Positions 1 through 4,933 of a stretch of DNA of 5,642 bases are shown here, one piece after another (the stretch's first letter is position 1; each line of letters begins with the position of its first letter). A program made the translations under genes and the position numbers. This stretch comes from Deltaproteobacteria bacterium. GTDB lineage: Bacteria > Desulfobacterota > Desulfobacteria > Desulfobacterales > JAFDHS01. The notes below the pieces were generated by a model. It saw only the letters and a program-made list of their open reading frames with translations, searched no databases and had not been told where the DNA came from. The stretch lies in NCBI GenBank assembly GCA_019308655.1, contig JAFDHS010000072.1, positions 1-5,642 on the forward strand. The letters are read 5' to 3'.

Positions 1-4
1 CACG

Positions 5-205
5 ATGGCGAATGGAATTGTAAAATGGTTTAATGACAGCAAAGGTTTTGGATTTATTGAGCAGGAAGATGGCGCGGATGTATTTGTCCATCATTCAGCC
101 ATTAATGCAAGCGGTTTCAAAACCCTCAACGAAGGCGACCGAGTTACCTTTGACATAGAACAGGGCCCAAAAGGTCCATCTGCAGCAAATGTCACTGTTG
201 TTTAG
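5..205 (+). CDS. CspA-family cold shock protein (canonical)
   Basis: A 66-residue single cold shock domain, the usual length for bacterial Csp proteins. These are cytoplasmic five-stranded OB-fold proteins that bind single-stranded RNA and DNA and keep mRNA unstructured. The N-terminal GIVKWFN signature is at residues 4-10, RNP1 (KGFGFI) at 13-18 and RNP2 (VFVHHSAI) at 26-33, followed by the conserved GDRVTFDIEQGPKGPSAANV stretch near 44-63. The third aromatic of RNP2, Phe in E. coli CspA, is His30 here; otherwise the nucleic-acid face is intact. The ATG lies only four bases into the window, so the ribosome binding site and any cold-shock leader are not visible. It converges on the rhlE-like gene and ends in a shared terminator. 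Whether it is cold-induced or constitutive cannot be told from the sequence. Confidence 0.96.
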   Translation: MANGIVKWFNDSKGFGFIEQEDGADVFVHHSAINASGFKTLNEGDRVTFDIEQGPKGPSAANVTVV

Positions 206-226
206 CTTATATTTATTTCTGAGTTA

Positions 227-267
227 AAAAAGGGCATTCTCTCAAATTATGAGGGAATGCCCTTTTT
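227..267. terminator. Bidirectional intrinsic terminator shared by csp and rhlE-like gene
   Basis: Left arm 231-244 pairs with right arm 250-263 over 14 bp with a single G-T wobble, around a 5-nt loop. The stem extends by A-T pairs because it has an A-run on the left (226-231) and a T-run on the right (263-267). Read on either strand it is a GC-containing hairpin followed by a U tract. It lies 20-60 nt after the csp stop and just beyond the stop of the convergent helicase at 281, so it can end both transcripts. Confidence 0.92.
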
Positions 268-280
268 GTTTTGGGTTTTA

Positions 281-1588
281 TTACCTACCCGATAGTGTGG
301 ATGTATGCTTGCCTCTGGTGCCTGAACGCCGGGAAAGATTGCGAACGTCAAAATCAAACGGGACGGAGCGCCGTTTTCGCCTGTTTGTCCTGGCGGGGGT
401 AGCAGGGGGAGTCGGTCTCCCGGCTTTCGCTGTCCGCCTCTCTATCATTTCGTCTTTTCCTGAGGAAACATTGTTATTAAAGCCGGGTATGGTCTGTCTC
501 TCCATTTTTTTGCCAAGAGATCGCTCGATAATCCGGATCATCCGGCTATCATCACGGACGGCAAAGGTGAAGGCTTCGCCGGTATGGTCAGCGCGGCCGG
601 TGCGGCCGGTGCGGTGGGTATAGGTCTCGGCGGTATCGGGCATATCATAGTTGATCACATGGGAGATTCCTGACACATCAATACCACGGGAGGCGACATC
701 CGTGGCTACCAGAATCTTGAACTTGCCGTGTTTGAAGCCGTCCAGGGCTTGTTGTCTTTTTTGCTGGGACAGGTTGCCCTGAAGCGAAGTTGCACTATAG
801 CCGGCATTCTGCAACTGCTGGGCAAGTTTTTTCGCCCTGTGTTTGGTTCTGGTAAAAACCAGTGTGGCCGTCGTTTCCGTCTGCTCCATTATTTTTTTCA
901 GCAGTGCGGTCTTGCGCTGTTGCTCGACCGGGAAAAGTCTATGGGATATCGTGGGCGCCGGCAGCGTGTGATTGATTTGAACGGTTGCCGGGTCATTCAA
1001 AATATTTTTTGCCAGATGGCGGATTTCCTTGGGCATGGTGGCGGAAAAAATGAGCGTCTGCCGCTGCTTTGGCAGATACTTCAGTATCCGACGGATATCC
1101 GGCAGAAAGCCTTTATCGAACATGTGATCGGCTTCATCCAGAACCAGCAGTTCGATTTTTTCCAGATTAATCACCCGATCACCAAGGTGATCGAGTAAAC
1201 GGCCGGGACAGGCGACTACGATTTCCACTCCTTGCCGGATTTTTTTGACCTGGCCTTGTTTGCCAACCCCACCATAAACGACGACACTGCGCAGGTCGGT
1301 TTTGACGGCCATCTTGCCAATGTAACCATGGATCTGTTCGGCCAGTTCCCGGGTTGGGGCAATAATCAGGGCTCGTACGTTCTTCCGGGGACCATCCAGG
1401 AGACGCTGCAGAATGGGCAGCACAAAGGCCGCTGTTTTACCGGTTCCGGTCTGCGCCAGTCCAAGGATATCGCGTCCGTCAAGAGCCGGTGGAATTGCCT
1501 GTCGTTGGATGGGGGTGGGGGAAGGATAACCGCAGGTTTTTATGGCGGCGGCAATCTGAGAATGAAAATTAAAAGATGTGAAACTCAT
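281..1588 (-). CDS. rhlE: RhlE-type DEAD-box ATP-dependent RNA helicase
   Basis: A 435-residue cytoplasmic RNA helicase that unwinds short RNA duplexes using ATP, with likely roles in ribosome maturation, RNA decay and cold growth. All core motifs are visible: Q motif with Gln28 and upstream Phe6, Walker A AQTGTGKT 45-52, PTRELA 78-83, GG 106-107, PGR 128-130 (preceded by Cys rather than the usual Thr), DEAD 151-154, SAT 182-184, motif IV VFTRT 244-248, motif V ATDVASRGID 295-304 and motif VI HRTGRTGR 325-332. After the helicase core comes an IPGF element (367-370) like the IPGY of E. coli RhlE, then a basic, disordered Arg/Lys/Pro-rich tail (about 371-435) suited to nonspecific RNA binding. 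The start is supported by AGGAG at 1594-1598 with 5-nt spacing. RhlE is the best subfamily match; another DEAD-box subfamily cannot be excluded without a tree. Confidence 0.94.
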   Translation of the reverse strand: MSFTSFNFHSQIAAAIKTCGYPSPTPIQRQAIPPALDGRDILGLAQTGTGKTAAFVLPILQRLLDGPRKNVRALIIAPTRELAEQIHGYIGKMAVKTDLRSVVVYGGVGKQGQVKKIRQGVEIVVACPGRLLDHLGDRVINLEKIELLVLDEADHMFDKGFLPDIRRILKYLPKQRQTLIFSATMPKEIRHLAKNILNDPATVQINHTLPAPTISHRLFPVEQQRKTALLKKIMEQTETTATLVFTRTKHRAKKLAQQLQNAGYSATSLQGNLSQQKRQQALDGFKHGKFKILVATDVASRGIDVSGISHVINYDMPDTAETYTHRTGRTGRADHTGEAFTFAVRDDSRMIRIIERSLGKKMERQTIPGFNNNVSSGKDEMIERRTAKAGRPTPPATPARTNRRKRRSVPFDFDVRNLSRRSGTRGKHTSTLSGR

Positions 1589-1593
1589 TAAAA

Positions 1594-1598
1594 CTCCT
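1594..1598 (-). promoter_or_regulatory. Ribosome binding site of the rhlE-like gene
   Basis: Read on the minus strand this is AGGAG, five bases before the ATG at 1588-1586. It is a near-consensus Shine-Dalgarno sequence that fixes the start codon. Confidence 0.85.
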
Positions 1599-1730
1599 AT
1601 ATGTTTAATAATGATGGGGCAGCGTTATTGTCCATGGCTCGTTTTCTGATTCGCGGAACTCTGACAAGACTGCCGGGATGTTTTGCTGTTTTCAGATTTT
1701 TATGGATCAGGTGCAAATAATATGGAAATG

Positions 1731-1736
1731 ATTATA
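1731..1736 (-). promoter_or_regulatory. Possible -10 box for the rhlE-like gene
   Basis: On the minus strand this is a perfect TATAAT. The -35 region about 16-17 nt upstream (around TTCGCC) is poor, so this is a weak call. If used, transcription would begin near 1724 and leave a 5' leader of roughly 135 nt. Long leaders are typical of cold-inducible RNA-chaperone mRNAs, but that link is inference. Confidence 0.3.
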
Positions 1737-2192
1737 AAGGGGCGAATATTTCGGCGAACTGGAACTCGTTAAAAGTGCAAGGAAGATTGCCGACATTAAG
1801 TTTCATACTGGTTCTCCATAAGCGATCAGCAAAAACTTCAACGGCATCCAGGGGGGAATAATGACGTAAACAGACAGAATATGCTTATACTTACTTAAAT
1901 TCAGGTTAAAAACTAATACAATACCCCATCTTTTCTTTTTTTACAATAAAATAATGGATACGTGAAAAATAAAATTTTTGCTCTTGAATTTCAAATTCGT
2001 TACCGTACAAATGTTTCTCCCTTTTTGTCCTTTCCGGGAAACTTATGTTTTTCGGTTCGTTAGAGTATGCTGAATATTCTTGACGAAAGCATATTAATTT
2101 GAGAAAATAATATTTTTTATATGTTTTCCCGGACCGGGAAGCTTTAAACGACAGCTGATTTCTTAATCAAACATAGTCATAATTATTCATTT
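1737..2192. other. Gene-free AT-rich intergenic stretch with short palindromes
   Basis: I see no credible coding region on either strand: frames are broken by stops, and the few ATG-led frames are very short. What stands out are short symmetrical sequences: GAATTT-c-AAATTC at 1986-1998, TTTCC-g-GGAAA at 2031-2041, and TTCCCGG-a-CCGGGAA at 2126-2140. The last two share a CCGG core and could be operators for an unknown regulator. None is followed by a convincing T tract, so they are not intrinsic terminators. Confidence 0.5.
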
Positions 2193-2236
2193 TGCACATA
2201 AATATCATAGTGAGAACCAAACTGATATTTTGTGCA
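2193..2236. repeat. 14-bp inverted repeat with one bulged base
   Basis: TGCACATAAATATCA (2193-2207) pairs with TGATATTTTGTGCA (2223-2236) over 14 bp. The only flaw is one extra T at 2199, and the loop is 15 nt. It lies about 25 bp before the omega-RNA-like sequence. It might be the other end of a degenerate non-autonomous IS element, a regulator site, or an unrelated hairpin. Bulged bases are a known feature of IS200/IS605 end hairpins, but those stems are shorter and have smaller loops, so the assignment is uncertain. Confidence 0.6.
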
Positions 2237-2260
2237 TAAGAAAAATAATATTAACAAACT

Positions 2261-2385
2261 GGCCGTAGGTTCTACGGTGACAGCCTGTGGAGAGACAGTA
2301 AGACCTAAGCAGTTGGTTCAGGCATCCTCTGTGAAGCAGGAATTTCTCATCATTCCTGCCAATGGGTAAGAATGAGTAAGAAGAA
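2261..2385 (+). ncRNA. Orphan IS200/IS605 (TnpB-type) omega RNA / right-end remnant
   Basis: This stretch has the conserved wording I associate with the RNA-encoding right end of TnpB-carrying IS200/IS605 (IS1341-group) elements: a GTAGG hairpin, then GGTGACAGCCTGTGGAGAGA, a GACCT...GGTTCAGGC arm, then CTGTGAAGCAGGAAT and a terminal hairpin. Visible pairings are CCGTAG/CTACGG (2263-2268 with 2272-2277, 3-nt loop), CTGT/ACAG enclosing GGAGAG (2285-2298), and CTC...ATTC with GAATGAG (2346-2355 with 2370-2376, 3-nt bulge). In this family the RNA guides the TnpB nuclease, the guide being the sequence just past the element end. No TnpB or TnpA reading frame lies upstream; the flank is AT-rich and stop-ridden. 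It is therefore a solo omega RNA or relic. The recognition is from memory of the family, not from a search. The 5' boundary and exact right end are uncertain. Confidence 0.72.
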
Positions 2386-2425
2386 AGGAACAGGGAACCG
2401 TTTTGCTGACTACATTTTAATGGAT

Positions 2426-2445
2426 CCCCACGATTTTTGTTGGGG
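2426..2445. repeat. Short CCCCA/TGGGG hairpin downstream of omega RNA
   Basis: CCCCA (2426-2430) pairs with TGGGG (2441-2445) around a 10-nt loop, with no T tract following. It resembles the CCCC...GGGG terminal hairpins of IS605-type right ends, so it could mark an alternative or older element boundary. It could equally be chance. Confidence 0.3.
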
Positions 2446-2481
2446 CATGGCGGTATGATCGACATGCCAAAACGGAAAGAA

Positions 2482-2511
2482 TTGTTTCCCCTGTTTGCGG
2501 CTATTTTATGT
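2482..2511 (+). promoter_or_regulatory. Weak candidate promoter for the structured RNA
   Basis: TTGTTT at 2482-2487 could be a -35 box, with an AT-rich -10 candidate TTATGT at 2506-2511 (18-nt spacer). A better-looking TATTTT at 2502-2507 has only a 14-nt spacer. Either would start transcription near 2514-2518, right at the base of the structured RNA, but neither is close to consensus. Confidence 0.22.
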
Positions 2512-2514
2512 CAT

Positions 2515-2630
2515 TTTGGAGAGTTGGTATGTAGGACTTCGAATCCGTAGATCGGGGAAGAATCCCTCCGGGCGTACCAGAGAGAATGTAGGGGTTATAG
2601 CGATTTTCCGCTATACCCCTTTTTTGTTTT
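2515..2630 (+). ncRNA. Unclassified structured small RNA or riboregulator with its own terminator
   Basis: A compact foldable segment leads directly into an intrinsic terminator. A closing stem of 8 consecutive pairs joins 2524-2531 (TTGGTATG) to 2573-2580 (CGTACCAG). Inside it are a small hairpin GGA/TCC (2534-2536 with 2544-2546, loop containing TTCG) and a second hairpin GGGG/TCCC (2554-2557 with 2563-2566, loop AAGAA), giving a three-way-junction shape. Ten bases later the terminator at 2591-2625 starts. It does not match a tRNA, tmRNA, SRP RNA, 6S RNA or any riboswitch class that I recognise. It could be a stand-alone sRNA or an attenuator in the leader of the cold shock gene 175 nt downstream. 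A frame opens through it from a TTG at 2495, but it reads through the terminator, lacks a ribosome site and looks like no protein. Confidence 0.5.
2590..2630 (+). terminator. Strong intrinsic terminator
   Basis: GGGG (2591-2594) plus TATAGCG (2596-2602) pair with CGCTATA (2609-2615) and CCCC (2616-2619). This gives 11 bp with a single bulged T and a 6-nt loop, followed by TTTTTTGTTTT. It ends the structured RNA and lies about 175 nt before the second cold shock gene, so it either isolates that gene or attenuates its transcription. Confidence 0.9.
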
Positions 2631-2700
2631 CCCATCTGGAAAATTTTGCCGGTTCCACTTGGTCCCCCGATTCCGCCTTAAGATGCCGATGGGAATTTTT

Positions 2701-2728
2701 TTCTGATGTCCGGACAAAAAACTATAAG
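2701..2728 (+). promoter_or_regulatory. Candidate promoter of the second csp gene with central palindrome
   Basis: TTCTGA (2701-2706) and TATAAG (2723-2728) are separated by 16 nt and would place the start near 2735, leaving a leader of about 70 nt. The spacer holds the perfect 10-bp palindrome TGTCCGGACA (2707-2716), well placed to be an operator. The -35 is weak, so confidence is low. Confidence 0.35.
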
Positions 2729-2789
2729 GGACACAAACGTGTTATTGATCGCATTTGATTATGATGCCACACTTTTAAAGATTTTCTAA

Positions 2790-2796
2790 AAGGAAG
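2790..2796 (+). promoter_or_regulatory. Ribosome binding site of the second csp gene
   Basis: AAGGAAG provides a Shine-Dalgarno core at a spacing that suits ATG 2804 and is too close to the alternative TTG at 2798. This decides the start codon. Confidence 0.75.
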
Positions 2797-2803
2797 ATTG
2801 CGT

Positions 2804-3007
2804 ATGAAAGAGGGAACTGTAAAATGGTATAGTGAGAAAAAAGGATACGGTTTTATTGAAACTGAAGACGAAGGGGAGATCTTTATGCACAGTAAAAGCA
2901 TTAAAGACCATGGCTTTTTTGTGCTGCAAAAATCAGACAGAGTAACATTTGAAATAAAGGAAACACGTCACGGCCGACAGGCAGCCAATGTCAGAATAGT
3001 AAAGTAA
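2804..3007 (+). CDS. Divergent CspA-family cold shock protein
   Basis: A 67-residue single cold shock domain. The start is GTVKWYS at residues 4-10, RNP1 is KGYGFI (13-18), and RNP2 is degenerate, IFMHSKSI (26-33): His29 is kept but the aromatic after it is Ser30 and the usual SAI is KSI. The C-terminal half keeps SDRVTFEI and QAANVRIV. Aromatic changes (Tyr9, Tyr15, Ser30) and extra Lys/His/Arg suggest altered nucleic-acid preference compared with the canonical copy at the left edge. I choose ATG 2804 because AAGGA (2790-2794) sits 9 nt before it; an in-frame TTG at 2798 is only 3 nt from that site. It could be a cold shock paralogue or a stress- or stationary-phase Csp; the sequence does not decide. 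Confidence 0.95.
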   Translation: MKEGTVKWYSEKKGYGFIETEDEGEIFMHSKSIKDHGFFVLQKSDRVTFEIKETRHGRQAANVRIVK

Positions 3008-3028
3008 TTTATCTAAGACGTTGTTCGG

Positions 3029-3074
3029 AGTCAACTACCCCTGCTGAATCATAGATTCAGAAGGGGACTTCTCG
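3029..3074 (-). repeat. Strong hairpin resembling an IS200/IS605-type right end
   Basis: CCCCTGCTGAATC (3038-3050) pairs with GATTCAGAAGGGG (3054-3066). This is 12 pairs with one G-A mismatch and a 3-nt loop. There is no T tract after it on either strand, so it is not a classic terminator. Read on the minus strand, GAGAAGTCCCC...GGGGTAGTTGAC resembles the terminal hairpin and flank of TnpB-type IS200/IS605 elements. It could be a second relic end, on the strand opposite to the omega RNA at 2261-2385, or an unrelated mRNA-stabilising hairpin after the csp gene. Confidence 0.45.
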
Positions 3075-3103
3075 GCACAGAAGTTAAATCTGCCGCCCTT
3101 ACT

Positions 3104-3146
3104 CGCAAAAATCGGTCGGCATTGAATTATTGACCGATTTTTTGCG
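3104..3146. terminator. Intrinsic terminator after the second csp gene
   Basis: CGCAAAAATCGGTC (3104-3117) pairs with GACCGATTTTTTGCG (3132-3146), with one bulged T and a 14-nt loop. The inner TCGGTC/GACCGA stem followed by six Ts gives a terminator on the plus strand, and the facing A-run makes it work on the minus strand too. It isolates the csp unit from the efflux gene promoter that starts about 20 nt later. Confidence 0.75.
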
Positions 3147-3167
3147 GGGAACAGCCTGAAACAAAAC

Positions 3168-3196
3168 TTGACCCTTTCCTCCCAAGTGCATATATT
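3168..3196 (+). promoter_or_regulatory. Sigma-70 promoter of the MATE gene
   Basis: TTGACC (3168-3173, 5/6 to consensus) and TATATT (3191-3196, 5/6) with the ideal 17-nt spacer. The predicted start is near 3203-3204, only three or four bases before ATG 3207. A TTG that could be mistaken for the gene start is actually the first half of the -35 box. Confidence 0.7.
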
Positions 3197-3206
3197 TCTT
3201 CCTGTT

Positions 3207-4658
3207 ATGAATGATTTAAGAACTCCCGGATTGAAAATCCTCTCCAAAGAACTCAAATCCCTGATTCTACTCTCCGGTCCCCTGATTGCCGCACAGATTT
3301 CCCAATCCGCCATGGGTTTTGTGGATACGGTCATGGCCGGCCGGGTAAGCTCGGTGGACCTGGCGGCGGTGGCCATGGGGTCCAGTATCTGGTTCCCTGT
3401 GTTCCTCTTTATTCTGGGGATTCTGATGGCGGTTATTCCCTCGGTAGCCCAGCTTCACGGTGCGGGGAAAAACCAGGAGATCGGCTTTCATGTTCGCCAG
3501 GCCCTGATTCTGGGGCTGGCTCTCAGTCTGGTGGGCATGCCTCTGTTGCGCCACGCCGGACCCATCCTTGATTTGATGGATGTGGACCCTTTGGCTGTCC
3601 CCCTGACTCTTGGTTACCTCAAAGGGGTCTCGTGGGGCCTGCCGGCCATTGCCGGCTATTTTGTGCTGCGTCACTTCAGTGAAGGGCTCTCCTGCTCGAA
3701 ACCGAGCATGGTCACCGGTATGATCGGGCTGGGTTTTAATATTGTGGCCAACTACCTGCTGATTTACGGTAAATTCGGTCTGCCGGCCCTTGGCGGGGCC
3801 GGATGCGGCTGGGCCACGGCCCTGACCATGTGGGTGATGTGTCTGTGCATGTTCGCAACGGTAAAAAAAGCCAAAATTTACCAATCCGCCCGGCTTTTTG
3901 AACAATGGCCCAGGCCCGATTTGCAGGAACTGGGCCGGATTATCAGGCTGGGGCTTCCCATCGGCTGTTCCTTCTTTGTCGAAACAAGCCTTTTTGCAGT
4001 CATTGCCCTGCTTATCGGTTCTTTGGGCGCTGATATCGTTGCCGCTCACCAGATTACCCTGAGCTTTGCTTCTCTGGTTTTTATGGTTCCCATGAGCATT
4101 TCCAGCGCCATTTCGGTGCGTGTCGGACAGGCCATCGGGCAGTCCAACTGTGTTCGGGCCGGCCGGGCCGGTTACATCGGTATCGGGCTGACGGCCGCCA
4201 TTGCCTTTTTCAGCTCAATTCTGTGCTACCTGTTTCCGGAGTCTATTGCCGCCATCTACACCAAGCATTCCGAAGTGGCCCGAATGGCGGTCGGCCTTCT
4301 TTCCCTGGCGGCCCTCTTTCAGGTTTCAGATGCGATTCAGGTCAGTACCGCAGGGGCTTTGCGTGGCTATAAGGACACCCGGAACCCCATGATACTCCAG
4401 ATCTTTTCTTATTGGGTCATTGGCCTGCCTCTTGGCTACACCCTGGGCCTTACCTCTTTTTGGGGACCTCCCCTGGGGGCCAAAGGTTTTTGGATCGGAC
4501 TGATCGCGGGCTTGACATCAGCGGCCATACTTCTGAGCCTTCGCCTGAGAATCGTCAGCAGCCGATACGAAGCAAAAGGCTTGAAACTGCAACAAGGTGA
4601 CAGTGTAAAAGCGACATTCACCGAAACGCCTCCGCTGGCTGTCGATCTTCCGAATTGA
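3207..4658 (+). CDS. norM: NorM/MdtK-type MATE multidrug efflux transporter
   Basis: A 483-residue inner-membrane antiporter of the NorM branch of the MATE family, expected to expel cationic drugs and dyes in exchange for Na+ or H+. It has the usual twelve-segment length and two homologous halves. It closely follows E. coli NorM in GFVDTVMAG (37-45), GCGWATAL (199-206), RLGLPIG (247-253), AAHQITLSF (279-287), SDAIQV (374-379), LRGYKDTR (385-392) and GFWIGLIAGLTSAA (427-440). The acidic residues known to matter for cation coupling in NorM of Vibrio appear conserved as Asp40, Glu259 and Asp375. A hydrophilic tail of about 30 residues follows the last helix. The frame stays open upstream to a TTG at 3168, but ATG 3207 fits the family N-terminus and that TTG lies in the promoter. 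No Shine-Dalgarno precedes ATG 3207, consistent with a nearly leaderless mRNA. It appears monocistronic. Confidence 0.95.
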   Translation: MNDLRTPGLKILSKELKSLILLSGPLIAAQISQSAMGFVDTVMAGRVSSVDLAAVAMGSSIWFPVFLFILGILMAVIPSVAQLHGAGKNQEIGFHVRQALILGLALSLVGMPLLRHAGPILDLMDVDPLAVPLTLGYLKGVSWGLPAIAGYFVLRHFSEGLSCSKPSMVTGMIGLGFNIVANYLLIYGKFGLPALGGAGCGWATALTMWVMCLCMFATVKKAKIYQSARLFEQWPRPDLQELGRIIRLGLPIGCSFFVETSLFAVIALLIGSLGADIVAAHQITLSFASLVFMVPMSISSAISVRVGQAIGQSNCVRAGRAGYIGIGLTAAIAFFSSILCYLFPESIAAIYTKHSEVARMAVGLLSLAALFQVSDAIQVSTAGALRGYKDTRNPMILQIFSYWVIGLPLGYTLGLTSFWGPPLGAKGFWIGLIAGLTSAAILLSLRLRIVSSRYEAKGLKLQQGDSVKATFTETPPLAVDLPN

Positions 4659-4752
4659 CAGGTGGAATTATGGGGGGACTGAAAGATGGGTCGTTCAAAA
4701 AAACAACTTGCAAAATGTCTGAATTAAAATTCCTGCCTCCCGATAATAAATA

Positions 4753-4781
4753 TTGTATAATTTGAATATTATGGATATTAT
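4753..4781 (+). promoter_or_regulatory. Candidate promoter region for the second helicase gene
   Basis: TTGTAT (4753-4758) and TATTAT (4776-4781) are 17 nt apart, in an AT-rich tract after the efflux gene. Two perfect TATAAT hexamers, at 4756-4761 and 4805-4810, are alternative -10 boxes, but neither has a good -35. Starts between about 4788 and 4817 would give the helicase mRNA a leader of 135-165 nt that contains two terminators. Confidence 0.4.
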
Positions 4782-4849
4782 AAAAAATTAGTTTGAGGGT
4801 CGGGTATAATCGACCATGGAAACTCGACTTGCACAGATTTACAAATGTG

Positions 4850-4881
4850 AAGCCGTCCGGATTCGCCTGGGCGGTTTTTTT
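4850..4881 (+). terminator. Leader terminator 1 (upstream of second helicase)
   Basis: CCGTCC (4853-4858) pairs with GGGCGG (4869-4874), including one wobble, around a 10-nt loop. The stem is extended outward by A-T/G-T pairs and followed by seven Ts. It could terminate readthrough from the efflux gene or attenuate the helicase transcript. Confidence 0.8.
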
Positions 4882-4893
4882 ATGGATAACCGA

Positions 4894-4933
4894 AGCCGGA
4901 AGCCCTATTGCAAATTGCTTCCGGCTGTTTTTT
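4894..4933 (+). terminator. Leader terminator 2, 17 nt before the helicase start codon
   Basis: AGCCGGAAGC (4894-4903) and GCTTCCGGCT (4917-4926) form a perfect 10-bp stem with a 13-nt loop, followed by G and six Ts. It ends 17 nt before ATG 4951, leaving no room for a promoter between it and the gene. Helicase expression must therefore read through it, which points to regulated attenuation. Confidence 0.85.

Noticed and set aside
249..623. Plus-strand open frame over the csp terminator and the 3' end of the rhlE-like gene
   Set aside because: Its start lies inside the bidirectional terminator hairpin, and it is antisense to the basic tail of the helicase.
728..1591. Two plus-strand open frames (728-1198 and 1232-1591) opposite the RhlE-like gene
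   Set aside because: They are antisense to a complete DEAD-box gene with every motif intact; their products show no recognisable family and they lack ribosome sites.
2205..2465. Minus-strand frame of 86 codons over the omega RNA
   Set aside because: It is antisense to a recognisable structured RNA, has no homology I know and an odd composition, and starts inside non-coding hairpins.
2531..2580. tRNA-like wording (TTCGAATCC and a terminal ACCA)
   Set aside because: No acceptor, D and T arms can be folded together; TTCGAAT is not flanked by a pairing T stem, and the ACCA is part of the 8-pair closing stem of another structure.
2495..2758. Plus-strand frame of 87 codons
   Set aside because: It begins with TTG without a ribosome site and reads through a strong intrinsic terminator and a candidate promoter; the product resembles nothing.
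1779..2801. 12-nt direct repeat AAGGAAGATTGC at 1779-1790 and 2790-2801
   Set aside because: A single match of this length is expected by chance in a window this size, and the first copy has no csp-like frame after it.
3038..3066. Hairpin after the second csp gene as its terminator
   Set aside because: It is a strong stem but has no T tract; the terminator at 3104-3146 fits much better.
3267..4049. 260-codon minus-strand frame
   Set aside because: It is the antisense shadow of the MATE gene; the His/Gln/Gly-rich product reflects reverse reading of hydrophobic codons.
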